A stretch of DNA of 64,000 nt. Origin: Moringa oleifera. Lineage: Eukaryota; Streptophyta; Magnoliopsida; Brassicales; Moringaceae. The position numbers and the translations under genes were made by a program. Positions within the stretch are counted from its first letter, which is position 1. Every line of letters starts with the position of its first letter. The notes beneath the pieces are model-generated. The model made no database searches and was not told where the DNA came from. It worked only from the letters and a program-made list of their open reading frames with translations. The DNA lies in NCBI GenBank assembly GCA_021397835.1, contig JAJFZO010000256.1, positions 2,898,501 through 2,962,500 of the forward strand. The letters are read 5' to 3'. This document shows, piece after piece, positions 35,001 through 47,697 of this stretch.

Positions 35001-38000
35001 TTAAACATTCTCTTCATTTGCATGCAAACTTAAGAAGAGACTAGCGCATGGTAATGTAGGATGATTCATATTTATAAATATTCAATGCCAGTTTCACCAG
35101 ACCAAGTAAGAATGTACTCATGCTAGAAATCTTAAGATCCAATCTTAAGGTTATGCATGCATAATTTTAGGGGGCAGGGCAATTGGAAAACCAGACAAGC
35201 ATATCAGCACTCACTTTCCCCTGAGTTTAAGTAAGTTATTTAATCTTTGTCCCTGAGGCACAATTAGATATCATATCACTTAGCAACCATCAACTGATAA
35301 TCAGATTACATGCTATGATATTTAATTTACCACACTTATTTTTTTTTCTAGATTTTCTATTTTTGAGAAGAATATAGGATTTGATCCACTGGCGAACAGG
35401 TCTCAATATTCAGGAGTTAAAAGATCTTATTTTTATCAAGTCAAACTTCAACATGACATTTGGAGAAATAAGGGCTCATGTGTTGAAATGGTTCCAAGCA
35501 ATTATTTTGGGAAGCTTAAGAAAATGAAGATCACCAAAAAATAATAATCCGGACGAGTAAATCCCATTCAAATAATAAGAATAATAATCCGGACAAGTAA
35601 ATCCCATTCAAATAATAAGAATTCCAGAGACCTACAGTTTTTATGTCCTCAGCTTTGTAATCTATGACTCGATCAACTACTAATCCTTTCAAAAGCCTTG
35701 CCTTCTCTGCCCCTCCACATGTTGCAACCACTTTATTTCCTGCCAATTTCGCAAGCTGCACAGACAATCATTCATAAGTAATAACTTTTGTTACTACCGA
35801 AAAAAAAATAAGTGAACCAAAGATACTTTTTTCGAAGAAAGAAACGATATTATGCTGACAACATAGAATAAGATAATCACATGACTGAACTAAATCAAAC
35901 TAATGACACAATCCCATGCTTATATAAATTGTTGAAATTAACAGATGTAAATACAGCTTACTGTCAACCCATATACATATAATTTGCTTACTTTTCCTTT
36001 TGAGAGACAGTGAAGCCAGAATTTTTGGTCATGACAACAAAAATCTTCTCAAATATTGCATTTAAACCACTTGCTCAAAAACCAGGTGCCTCCTCTAAAA
36101 CCAGAATATAATATTTCTCCAACAAAATATCCAGATATGTACTACAGCGAACTGCATCTATAGTTGCAAACTGTTTTCCATCTTCTTGGAGCTATGAGAA
36201 GTGGCATTCAACTTGTCAATTTACTTCACCATATAACTCCATCTGGGTTATAGAAATTTCTTATTCTCACTATCATATTTGACTTCCAAATGGTTCTCAA
36301 AGAAAGGAAGAAGAGACCAGGAGAAAATAATAGGCATCTACTGAAGTACATTGAATAACAAAGTATTTATTGCCCTTAACAGAATTCTGAGAACACCTTT
36401 ATTTGTGGCACATTTATCAGCACTAACCCTCAAGCTGCTGCTCATACTGTTAGGCATACCCACCTCACCTCTATAACATGACCAAAGCTAGAAACTCCAT
36501 TTTACAAATCATGGCAACTGATATCCTGGCCGAAGTACTGTTCACAAAGGAAGCAATCCAACTTTTAGCTTGTTCTTTAACAGTGACTACAGCATTCTTT
36601 TTGTTCGTCTGCTATGTTACATCTCAGCCACGTTAATGACACAGAAAACTCCATCAACACTCAACCGAAAAAGTGCATAAGGCCATCAGATACATATGCA
36701 CGCCTAAGTTCTAGTACCTGATTCCAAGTAACATTCTATCACACAGAAAAGTGGGCAAACTGAGACTCTTGCAGTTTCCTCAATATACTTGACAGACTGA
36801 ATACCTGCAGATCCTGATTGAAGTCCCTTCAGCTTGGAAGTATATATCAAACAAGGCAAGCCACTATGAGAATTAGCAGTAAAAACCAATTACAGAAAAG
36901 GTGGCTAATCTCTAACTCAGAAGCCATCAACATAAGTGGGGAAAATATCTGAACAGAAAAAAACCAAATAGAAAAAGGAGAATATAGTAGGAGAATACCA
37001 GAAAAAGTGGGAAGAAATGAGATGAAGAAAAATGATTTATTGTACTTAAAAGTAATAAATATAAAAGCAACAAGTCAGCACCCTCTAATCTAAGGATTTT
37101 TTATAGGAAGCTGAAAAACAAAATTTATTTGTATTTGATGGTGGAGTTGATTGATAGCTAATTTATACAGTAAAGAAGCATCATGAAACTTCAGGTTGTA
37201 CCTGGACTGCAAATTGCCCAGTCCCTCCTGCTGCAGCAGTGACTAGAACTACTTCTCCAGATTTCATCTGTCCTGCCTGTAAGTTCCATCAGGGGAAAGG
37301 CATTGTCAGAAGATGCAAAGTGCAGTATATGACAGGATGCTACAAGAGATACAACCAGAAATGATGACTGTTATTATATTAAAACCAAAAACAGTTACAC
37401 CACAAATGAGGCCTAAGTAGTCAATGGGATGAGAATGGTCTAGATTAAAACAAAGGAAAATGCAAAAGTACAATGTCCCAACTGGTGAGCATTTGAGGCA
37501 TCACCTTCTCCAAAGCAATTGATGCTGTTAGTCCTGAAGTAAGCATGGCAACAACTTCTGGGTCTGGTCTGGCAACAGGAAGGATGTGTTTTGAAGGGAC
37601 CTAAATTATGCAACATCCAAAATTGACAGATATTATTTAATGATTATAAGCAGTTAAGCAGCTGGAAATGTCTGGATAGCATACAATTGTGAACTCAGCA
37701 TAACTCCCAAAAGTCATGACTGCAGCTGGAGTGCCAACTTTCAGATCACGGACGGAGTCTCCGATGGCTGCGATTATTCCAACTGCCTGCAACACCAAAA
37801 TAACAAGAACACCAAGTGGATACCACACCACATATAAGTTACAACTATGGTAACTATTAACTACATGATCATCAACGAATTTGACATTACTGGACTACAT
37901 CTGTACCACACCTCAAATCCAGCATCAAATGGAAGACTGCTATTCCCACCAAAATAACGACCTGAGCTGAAATTAACCTGTCCTTAAGATGTCCCTGTTA

Positions 38001-41000
38001 GAATGCATACACATACATAGGCAGGCATGCAAACCCTATACATTGGGGTGCAAGGGCATGGGAGAGAGAGACAGTATATAAGATAATATTTGAATGAAAG
38101 ACGAAAATGCTTGACATCATTATACATAATAAATAAAATGAAGTAATACATAATTCTGAGACAAGGAGCTCCATTTTTGTCCCAAGCCTTTCCCCTACCC
38201 TGTTCCCATAAAATTCTACAATATGTAATTATTAGTACTATTTTTCTTATCAATAATGTTAACCGTTCTCTGCTGTGTAAGAAACAATTTTTTTAAAAAA
38301 AAAACAAAATTTTGAAAAAAAAATTAAAATATTTTCATCCATCTGCCCAGGTGGTGCAACACTCTGTCATCTGGCCAGTCCATGACGCGAGTCAGATGTA
38401 CAGGATCTCCTGCAAATGGCTACTAACAACCATTCTAAAGCAATTTCAAAATAATCTAAGGCCCTCATTTGAAGTTCTATTGTATGACATGAAAGAGTGG
38501 AGAAAAGTATTTAACATGAGCTAGGAAGAGGCTTAAGGTCCTCTAGTGGCTGTCATTGTACTTCCTCTACCCTTAGCAAAATACCAAAAGTCTACAAATG
38601 TATACTACATAACTCAGCCATACTAAGTACAGTTCACCAACCAAATTAATTCTTAAAAGGCAAATTTGGATACTCCTACAACTGTCATTGATTAAGTTAG
38701 AGGTGACTGAATATGTCATATGGACAAGCACAACACGCCACATTGCTCTCAGTTTGGTTTCTGCTAATGCATTGGACAGACTGTCGTTCAGATCTCCTTT
38801 TTTTCATTTTCCCTTGTTTTCTTTCTCTAAGGGAAGGTGGGTTGTTTGGTGGGTTGGGAGGGTTAAAGCAGATCATCCAGTTGAACAACCAAAATTAGTC
38901 CAGTGCACAGAGACGAGTCCGAAGAATCATAGCAGTTGGACATGTCAAAATAAGAAGAAACATATATATAACAAAATTTGATTAAAGAGGAAAACAAGGT
39001 AAAAACAAAGTAGGAGCTAGTGATGAACTTACATCACTAGCATTAACTCCAGCATAAATAATTTTCACAAGAACTTGATGAGATCCAATAGGTAATCCCA
39101 GTGGCGTGTGCACTAATCGGGTAGCATTACGAAAATTGTGACTCAAGCTATGCACAATTCTGAAGAGAAAAAAACAGAAACAATAGTAAGCAATAACATG
39201 TAAAAGATCTAAACATTTCTTGCCTCTAAGAGACAAAAATAAGAGAGAAAGAACAGTTAATAGAAATACCAAACAGATAACATAATGAAGCATGAGTCAA
39301 CAAAGTAACCATTAGTTAAAGAGTTAACAACAAAACCCATGCTTTTAAAGAGCCTTTTTGAAGCTTATCGGAAAACCAAGCACATAGAACTGCAAATTCA
39401 GTTTAACAATATATTTTTGTGCTGTAGGAGCACTTGCTCCATCCTTTGAGACTTTACACACTTCATCCTGTCTAGTTCTCTTAGTTTTGTTACAGTTCAC
39501 AACAACTTATCTTTTATGCTCCAATCGCATCTGTCACCTGTTCATTCCTTCAGAACTTCTTATTTTACTTCACAACATGTTGTTCTTGGATTTGAGAAAG
39601 GACTATACAAAGGGGAGGTCAGAGCTGGGCTGTACTTTTAGGTGTGAATGGTGGAAAATGATTGAAAGAAGTTTGTTGTTTGGGGCTTGCCAAGAAAGAA
39701 GCTATGTTTCAAGGAAAATATCAACATTTAATATTGTACTTTGAGGACCTTTTATAAGAAGAAGAGAACCACTTTACTAAGTGGTTTCTTTTCAAATGGA
39801 AGGTTGGGGTTTCTATGCTTAATACATAAAATCTCACAAAGGCTAGATAACAGTAACTAGTATGGGCAACTCCTACATATTAACACAAACTTAACGGTAT
39901 ATTGCACCAATACACAGCTGCAGTTGATAATACAGTTTCATGAAATCCAGCTCTTTTCTTAATTTTCCTTTTGGATGTCTTATGCAACCAAATGGTAAAC
40001 CTATCGAAGGAACAGAAAAAGAAGAAGAAAAGAAGAGAAACAAACCAATTTTTTTTTTTCTTTTGGCCTAGATTTGAAAGAAATTACATAAATTTTCTCA
40101 AAAGAAAAGGTCGCACGATAGCAGATTTATTCTTACATCTTCTCAAAAGTTTGAGGGAGTTGGATATTTGAAGGGGCTTTGAATGAGGATTTCTTGGTGG
40201 ATCTAGATGAACCCAGCAAGTATTTTGCTTCCTCCATTGGAGTCGGCCAATACTCCAAGCCTCTGCGATTGGTTATCCAAAGACATGAACCAGCTCTATT
40301 CTCATCAGTAATAAGCTCAAAAGCACCTACAAGAGAATAATGTCCATGTGAGGAAGATAAAGATTCAGGTTCAAAGTTCATTAGAAAACCTTTTGGTTTC
40401 TTTATTTGATAGAGTTGACATTGTACAAAAGCATTACTCCTCTTCTGTGGGGCCCAACCACTAGAAAGACTAAAAGCTGAAATGCACCATTTTTGCTCTG
40501 ACCATGGTAAAGATGGTTAAAGACTTGAAAACTTCACTGGATAATTTATACGTACCTTTCACGACCATTTCCATAGGCACATAGCCTCCCATCAAACCAA
40601 TTAACGTAGGTCCCACTTTTGCACCCATCTCAGTTTCAACAAACTGCATCCAAGATCATAGATATGTTAGGATGAATGGATAATTTGTGCGCAGATTTTT
40701 AAACCAAACAGAAAAGAAAAATTTCTCATGAAGAACAATCAAGCACTTACTACATGAGGTTATAAATATTATTGGAAAAAGGTAAACTGTTCCCAGTCTC
40801 TGAATTACCCTTCCCCAAAAAATAAATAGCACAGAATGGTGGAAATTAAGCACATCGCAAGACATATTGATTTCAAAACTGTATCATGCTATACATATTT
40901 TGACACTTATAAAGAAATAACCATGAAACAAGACTAAGATTAATTGTTGGGTGCTAACTTCCATCCGCAGAAGCTTAAATTGTCAAGTAATTTTGTTCAA

Positions 41001-43581
41001 AAGTCATAAATGCTCTTCAGGCATTCATGAAAGGAAAATTTCTAGAAAATTTTCAAAGAGAAGATACCATAAGAAAACTATGGACAAACAACTCCTGAAC
41101 TCCTCTAACAAGAAATGGCAGTAATGCTGACATACTTCAGCAAAAAGGAAATTCAGATAATTGGAAACATATACAACATTGGTAACATCCAGAATTTTCC
41201 AAATTAGAGTCTTACCTCAGGGCAAAGCGCATTGATACGAATTCCATAACGTTTGTAAGGAGCTAATGCTCTAGTGAACAGAACAACACCAGCTGAGGAA
41301 ACAAATTTTGGATGCATAGAATTGCTTATGTGTAGGTAGTAAGCAGATATTTAAGTAAATTTTGGGGAACAATATCACTAATATGAAACAAAAGAAACAA
41401 CAAACCTTTTGAGCCAGAGTAGATAGGATCTTGATACAGTGGATAAAGACCTGCAGCAGAACCTAAATTTATAATCACTCCAGGCTTTTGCTTAGCTCGC
41501 ATAGCTTTAATCTGTTCAAAGGTGTAGATGATTATCAACAGTTCCAAAATATTGTAAACAACCAATGCACTAAAACATAAACATAGCAATATACAGCAGA
41601 TTTTACATTTATGAAGCATAAATTCCCACATAAAACATCAACAAGCTACTCCCCACAAAAATCTACCAGATTGTAGAGCAGATAGAAGCTTCACTAGAAA
41701 AGAAATAGAGATGAGAAAACTATAGGTCTGGGGAGGTATGATTGTACAGAGAAAGTATGGATCAATCTTTAAAATCCTGTGACAACTAGCTAGAATTTAC
41801 ATATTTAGTACAAAAGGCAACAAGTTGGAATTTCTAAAAGCGATCTGATCAGTTCAAAATCCCCCACTTTACCACATTGGAAACAGTCAGACAATGCTAA
41901 CCTCCTGAAACTGTAAACAACACCACCTACGGCAGAAAAACGATCTCATTGTGAGAGTGACTGAACCAGGAAACAGAAATCAAAATTCAACTTACCGCAA
42001 GGCGAGTGCACTCAATAACTGCAATCAAGTTAACATTTATAGCATGTCTCCATGAAGTATCGCCATCTGTTTCATCCTTATGGAATGGAATGGGATTTGA
42101 AATGCCAGCACTGGTAATACAGATATCCAGTCCTCCATAGATTGCTAAATGCTTCTCAAAGGCAGCTTTTAAATCTCCTGTCATATGAGTAAATTGAATG
42201 TACCTATCTTAGCAGAGAGTATAATTCTGGACTGACATAGGTTAGCAAACTATTTAAATTAAAGCCAGCCATAAAATTTTATAGACAAGTTACAAATCCA
42301 AGAACTAACCCAGAGGTATAGAAAAAAGAGTGATGCAAGTACATAACCATAATCATAATAATACATGCAAGGCTCGGGGAAATTCAATATAGTTCTATGT
42401 CAAGTCACGATCAACTTCTGATGAAAGACATTCTACCAACACGATCACTTGTTTTTTCTTTTCTGCTCATTGTCAGAAAAAGCAGTTTGATGTTTTTCCC
42501 CATGCACTTGTTAGTCTGTGGTCTCTCTCTGAGGATTGTGGTCTTGTTATCCACACTATACATGCTAATCTACTGATGATTAGACAGAATGCAGACAGAA
42601 CAAAGTCTCATTATCCACATTATACATGCTAATCTACTGCTGGTTAGACAGAATGCAGAGAGAACAAAGTGTTGCAAGACAATACACAGATTTCCTGTAA
42701 GTCATAAACTTCAACTAACGCTTCTGCATAATGGAAGATAAAGACTCCAAAATATATGGCATCTTTTTGTTACAGAATTTCTTTCACAACTCTGAACTTA
42801 AAGTGCTTGCCAACTCCCAACAAGAAAAAGATAACTGAGAAATACCTATTTGCACATTTACCTGTGTTGGTCACATCACATTTTATGAAGATAGCTGAGG
42901 GAATTTTTGACTCTGGGTGGAACTTGGCATTCTCCATTTCAATGAGTGATGCAACTTCTTTCCCTTTCTCCTCAGAGAAGTCAACAATTGTTACAAAGAC
43001 TCCCTTCTTTGCAAGGGCCAAGCTGAGAGCTCTACCTACAGATCGACGAAACACAAGATGACAAATTCTACCTTATGCTGCATAAGCAAATTGACCTTCA
43101 AAACTAGGAAAGCAATATAACACTGGCAACTGTCATAGTTTTAAAGATTTTTATATGTTTCATGAAATCTGAACAGCTGTAGTAGCCATAAAATCATTGC
43201 TTGAATGAGGCCCTCAAGCACAATTTTCAGGAATAATAGGAAATCCTCGAAATGAAGAGCTATCTCTTTCTATAGTGACCTCATCCATGGTGATCAACTT
43301 CTATTATTAAAATTTCATAAATGAATCTTAATAAACCAAGTCCACTTTTGAAAAAAAAAATCAAGTATATATTCGAGGACACCCTCATGTTATTCAATAG
43401 AAACGACCAAACACAATTCTATCAACAAAAATGTTCATTGCTACACTGACATCAATCGATCAAGATATACAGTTTTCATATGCTCTTCAACCAGGCAACT
43501 ACACAAGCTGCAAACATGGAATTTACCAATCCCAGCGGCACCACCAGTGACCAGAGCTGATATTCCTGGCTTGAGCTCCAT
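32025..43581 (-). CDS. NQR: SDR-MDR fusion oxidoreductase (Arabidopsis NQR-like), 629 aa, 18 exons
   Basis: Exons in coding order: 43527-43581, 42862-43035, 41996-42177, 41406-41511, 41216-41292, 40556-40643, 40137-40326, 39033-39159, 37912-37977, 37685-37786, 37505-37600, 37202-37276, 35636-35755, 34854-34982, 33973-34050, 33111-33197, 32159-32245 and 32025-32075. The sum is 1890 nt and all phases close. Residues 1-250 form a short-chain dehydrogenase: TGGAAGIG at 12-19 binds the cofactor, and Ser155, Tyr168 and Lys172 (YSGSK) are the catalytic set. From about 291 an MDR/quinone-oxidoreductase-like domain follows: GVNASDV, then [12 protein letters not shown] at 435-446 as the NAD(P)H-binding loop. 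Zinc-ligand Cys/His clusters were not seen, as expected for the quinone reductase/prostaglandin-reductase-3 type. As I recall it, Arabidopsis At1g49670 (NQR) has this architecture and this length. Substrate unknown. Confidence 0.9.
35541..35620. repeat. 40-bp tandem duplication in an intron of the NQR-like gene
   Basis: Two adjacent 40-bp copies starting ataataatccggac differ at a single base (G/A at the fifteenth position). They lie just beyond the splice donor of the exon ending at 35636 (minus strand). Confidence 0.9.
38831..38862 (+). other. G-quadruplex-type motif in an intron of the NQR-like gene
   Basis: GGG blocks separated by short loops (gggaaggtgggttg... gggttgggaggg) lie on the plus strand, i.e. 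the template strand of the gene. The motif sits in the intron between exons 8 and 9. Confidence 0.5.
42547..42670. repeat. ~64-bp tandem duplication in an intron of the NQR-like gene
   Basis: The unit begins ttatccacactatacatgct and repeats at 42611 with a few substitutions (ttatccacattatacatgct). Both copies include ctaatctactg and the gacagaatgcag core. Confidence 0.85.
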
Positions 43582-44340
43582 ATTTCTCCGCCTGCGTTAG
43601 ATCTTTTCGGATGCGTTGCACGGTGAGGACGACCGGAAATGTAACGACGCTAGTCAACTTGACAGTTAACGGGTAGAGCGAGAAAATTTGGGCACTCGTA
43701 TTCTTCAACTCAGCCGTGAAATGACGAATTTTGTCCTTGATTTACAATTCTCCCATTTTCTTTTCACAGCAAGCAATCTGGATAAAATCTGACTAATTAG
43801 CCATAGCTTCTATGATTGCAGCCACATATATATGGTAACAAAATAAATATTAAAAGATATTTTGGATTTTGTACAAATTTTATTGATTTAATTTAAAATT
43901 TAATTTAAATAACTATTAAAAATTAATAATTTTATTTTAAAAATATTTTAAATTAATTCAAATAAATTTAAAAAGAATTTTCATATTTAAATTATTTTGT
44001 GTAATTTTTTATAATATAAAATTAAAATTTATATAAAATTAAAAATTTTATTTGATATTTGCACTATAAATTGATACGTTAAAGTAAATTTTGCAAAAAT
44101 AGAGGGTGATTTTGTATTTGTACACAATAAACAAGGCATGCCCTTGGAAATGTGGGTATGACCTTCCGTTCCCTCCGTCGTATATTGAGAAAACGGCAAA
44201 AAGAAGTCGGCCATGCAAAAATTTTAAAAAATAAAAAATCTTTAAAAAAAAAATTAAGCACAAGCAGCCAAGAGCCAGTTGCTGCTACGGCAATAACTAG
44301 GACTAGCACGTATGAAAGAATAGTTGGGTGACGAAAAAGC
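43582..44340. promoter_or_regulatory. Upstream region of the NQR-like gene
   Basis: A balanced ~170-bp stretch (to about 43750) adjoins the start codon and is likely promoter/leader for the minus strand gene. Beyond it the DNA becomes AT-rich. Overlapping short minus-strand frames at 44029-44429 show no domain. Confidence 0.4.
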
Positions 44341-44349
44341 ACCGCGGGT

Positions 44350-45110
44350 GACAATAAAACGGCCTTCGCTCTGTTCGAGATACAAAACATGCATTGATTT
44401 AAATGGATAAGATATATTATTGATTTCATTTGAAGAGATATTTACATATATTAATTAATTAAATTAATAATTTTTATTTTTATTTTTTAGTATATTAATA
44501 TTATAAATTATAAAAATATTTTTTAATTTTTATTAAAAAATAACATCAACTCAATCAATAAAAAAAATTAAAACTCTAACATACATGAACTAGGAAACCG
44601 ACGGAAAGGAACTGCGCGTGACAATAAAACAGCCTTCGTGCTCTTCGAGATATGGGCACATGCACTTGTTTGAATGGATAAAATATTCTCTTGAGTTGAA
44701 ACTTACAGATTTTGAGTAATATTGATACCCGTAAATTAATAAATTTAATAATTTTAATTTTAATTTTAATTATTCAATTTTATTATATTGATGTAATACA
44801 TTATAAAATATTTTTATTTAAAAAAAATCAATATCAATCAATAAAAAAGAACTAAAACTTTAGCATTTACGAACTAATAGGTCGGTGACCAACAATAAGG
44901 CAACTTTTATGTTCGTCCAGATATGAGCACAACATTAGTTTAAATAGATAAGGTATTTTCTTGATTTGAAATATATTGATATTTTGAGAGATAGTGACCG
45001 TATTAATTGATGAAATAGATAATTTTAATTATTTTTCATTATATTAATTAATAAATTTTTAAATATTTTTTATTTTTTTAAATCAACATCAACTCAATCA
45101 ATAAAAAATT
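44350..45110. repeat. Three diverged ~250-280-bp tandem repeats
   Basis: Each unit starts with a relatively GC-rich segment (acaataaaacggccttcg..., acaataaaacagccttcgtg, acaataaggcaacttttatg). A ttcgagatatg-like motif follows, then a gaaatat/ttgat AT-rich body, then a conserved aacatcaactcaatcaataa-type end. Approximate units are 44350-44630, 44631-44888 and 44889-45110. Divergence is substantial, so the array is old. Confidence 0.75.
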
Positions 45111-47690
45111 TTCATTTTAATTGAATATAATAGAAGTAGAAACATAGTTTATTTATCAATGATGATCATAAAATATTTTATTATTTATTTATTTATTTAT
45201 TACAGTTAAATAACTAAAAAATTAACACTCATTATCTATAATTTTTAATTTGTTTATTTTTAAATATCATTTATTATATTAATAAATTATATAATAAATT
45301 ACAATTATAAATTTTATAAAATTGCAAAGTAAAATAACCAACAAAATATTAATATTCTTCACACCTAAAATTTGTTTAGTTGAAAGTTGAACCCATCTAG
45401 AGAAAGAAAAAAGATTGAAATAAACTTCTTTACACTCAATATTTAAAAAAAAAAACTAAGTTAAAAAAATATCATAGGTTACTATTACATTTTATTATTT
45501 ATAATAATTAATATTATAAATATATTATACAAAATTAATATCTATCAAATTTAATTTATTAAACTCAGACCAATAATGAACCTTGAATTGATAATATCAA
45601 CTTTTTGCAACATGGAATTTTGATCTTAATGCCATTTTTTGTCCATCTTATATGTTTTAAAATGTCTTCCTACCTAAATTTATCAAAGCTCTAAAATTCT
45701 TTTATGTGTGTAAAGAACCAAAACTTTATAAGTTAGCTGGTTGCTTTGGCATATATCATATGATATGAGGGGTTAAAATTTTATATATTAATTTATTATT
45801 ATAATGAAAAATTTATAAATAAATCATATTGAGATGACATAAAATTTGTTAATTAAAAATATATTAATTAGTCAAAAAAATTACATTAAAAAATCAAAAG
45901 AACAAGACGTTCATGAGCTTCATATCATTACTATCAAAGATTTGGATTATCTAACATAAAATAAATATAATAATATTTAAAATTATTTTAAAATTTAATT
46001 ATATTTAAAAAAATTTATTTTATTTATAATTTTAAATCAAAATATATTTATTTGAGGCTTTCATTTTTATTATACTCTCAACTTCTGTCATTTTTTATTA
46101 ATATTAATAATTTTTACAGATGTGATACGCATATGGTTTTAATAATATAATTATTATAATATTTTAAAAATATTATTAAAATAAATAATATTTTTATTTT
46201 TTAAAAATATTTATAATTTATATATTTTTATTAAATTTAATAAAATATTTTTATTTATTTTAATAATATTTTAAAAATATTAAAATAATTATATAAATAA
46301 AAATCACATTACATACGTGTAAAATTATTAATATTGATTATAAATAAAAATTTTACATAAAAAATTTAATAAATATAATTTTTTATAAATAACAGTAAAT
46401 AAAATACATGCTTCCTTCATATAACTGCTTATTCATGGCCGGAATATAGGCTGTACAAGTTACTTTTTGGTTATGGAGTGAGGCTATGGCTCCTATGTAA
46501 GGTTATAATTTATTTTTTATGAAAAGGTTACTTTCCTAATTAAAAAAAAAAAAAGGAAAAGCAACCCATGAATTCTTTTATTTGCCTTCATACTTGAGAG
46601 GCCTTTACCTGGAAAATGGTTGTACATAAATTCTTCTTTTGTTTGTCTCAATCTATATCATCTAAGAATCACTGGTTAAAATAATAAAAATAAATTTAGT
46701 CATATTATATCAAAAATAAAAATAAAATGTAATTATTTATTTTATTAATCTATCATTTATAACATTTTTTTAATTATTAAGAAAACCAAATTACGCAAAA
46801 TAATAGAAACCTTATTCTTTAACATTTACATTTTCATTCTCAAAGCCCAGATTGATATATGCTCAGATTTGACTCATTTTGGTGGGGAAATTATTTTTAT
46901 TATGTAACAAAGATCAATGAAAATTAAGAGAGCAAAATACAAAATAATATAGATTTTTTTTTTTACAAATAATTGATAAAAGTACTGATAATAATTAATT
47001 ATTATTAGTATTTATTATTTTAAAAAGATATACGTACTGCCAAATATTTGGAAAAAAAATGTTTTTTTTATGAAATTGGCCTCACAATAAATCTTTTAAA
47101 GGCATGATCTATTGTGTTAGGAAAAAAAGAGAAAAAAACATACTTTTAGAAGAAAGTCTTTAATGCTTAGGTGTAATTCTGTTTTAAAAATACACAAATA
47201 ATTTAAATTTATTCTTTTTCAAAATAAATTTTATTTTTTAAAATATGTCAAAATAAATTTTAATAATTATGAAAAATTAAATATATTTCCATTATTAAAA
47301 TACTTAAAAATACTCGTATAAATTTTATTTTTTGTTTTTTAAATTTAAATAAATTTTGACTTAAAATTATAAAATATAAAAAAATTTCAATTTTAGTATT
47401 CAAAAATTTTAATTTTTTATAATAATTTAAATATTCCTTACACATGTGAAAAAAAGTTAAATTAAAATTTGTTAAAAAAATTCTAATTTGAATATTTTTT
47501 AATTTTTAAATTTTTTGTTAAAATTTAATTTGATCTAAATATTAAAATTTAATTTTTAAAATACATGATTTGTTTAGAAAAAGTATTATATATGTTTTAC
47601 TTAAATAATTATAAAAAATTCAATTATTATTATTATTATTTATTTTTGTAAATTTTTATTTTGTAAACTTTTTTATCTTTTTTATTTTTT
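45111..47690. other. Extremely AT-rich intergenic DNA
   Basis: Nearly continuous A/T runs with stops in all frames. No coding region, structured RNA or defined element was recognised. Confidence 0.6.
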
Positions 47691-47697
47691 AAATATA

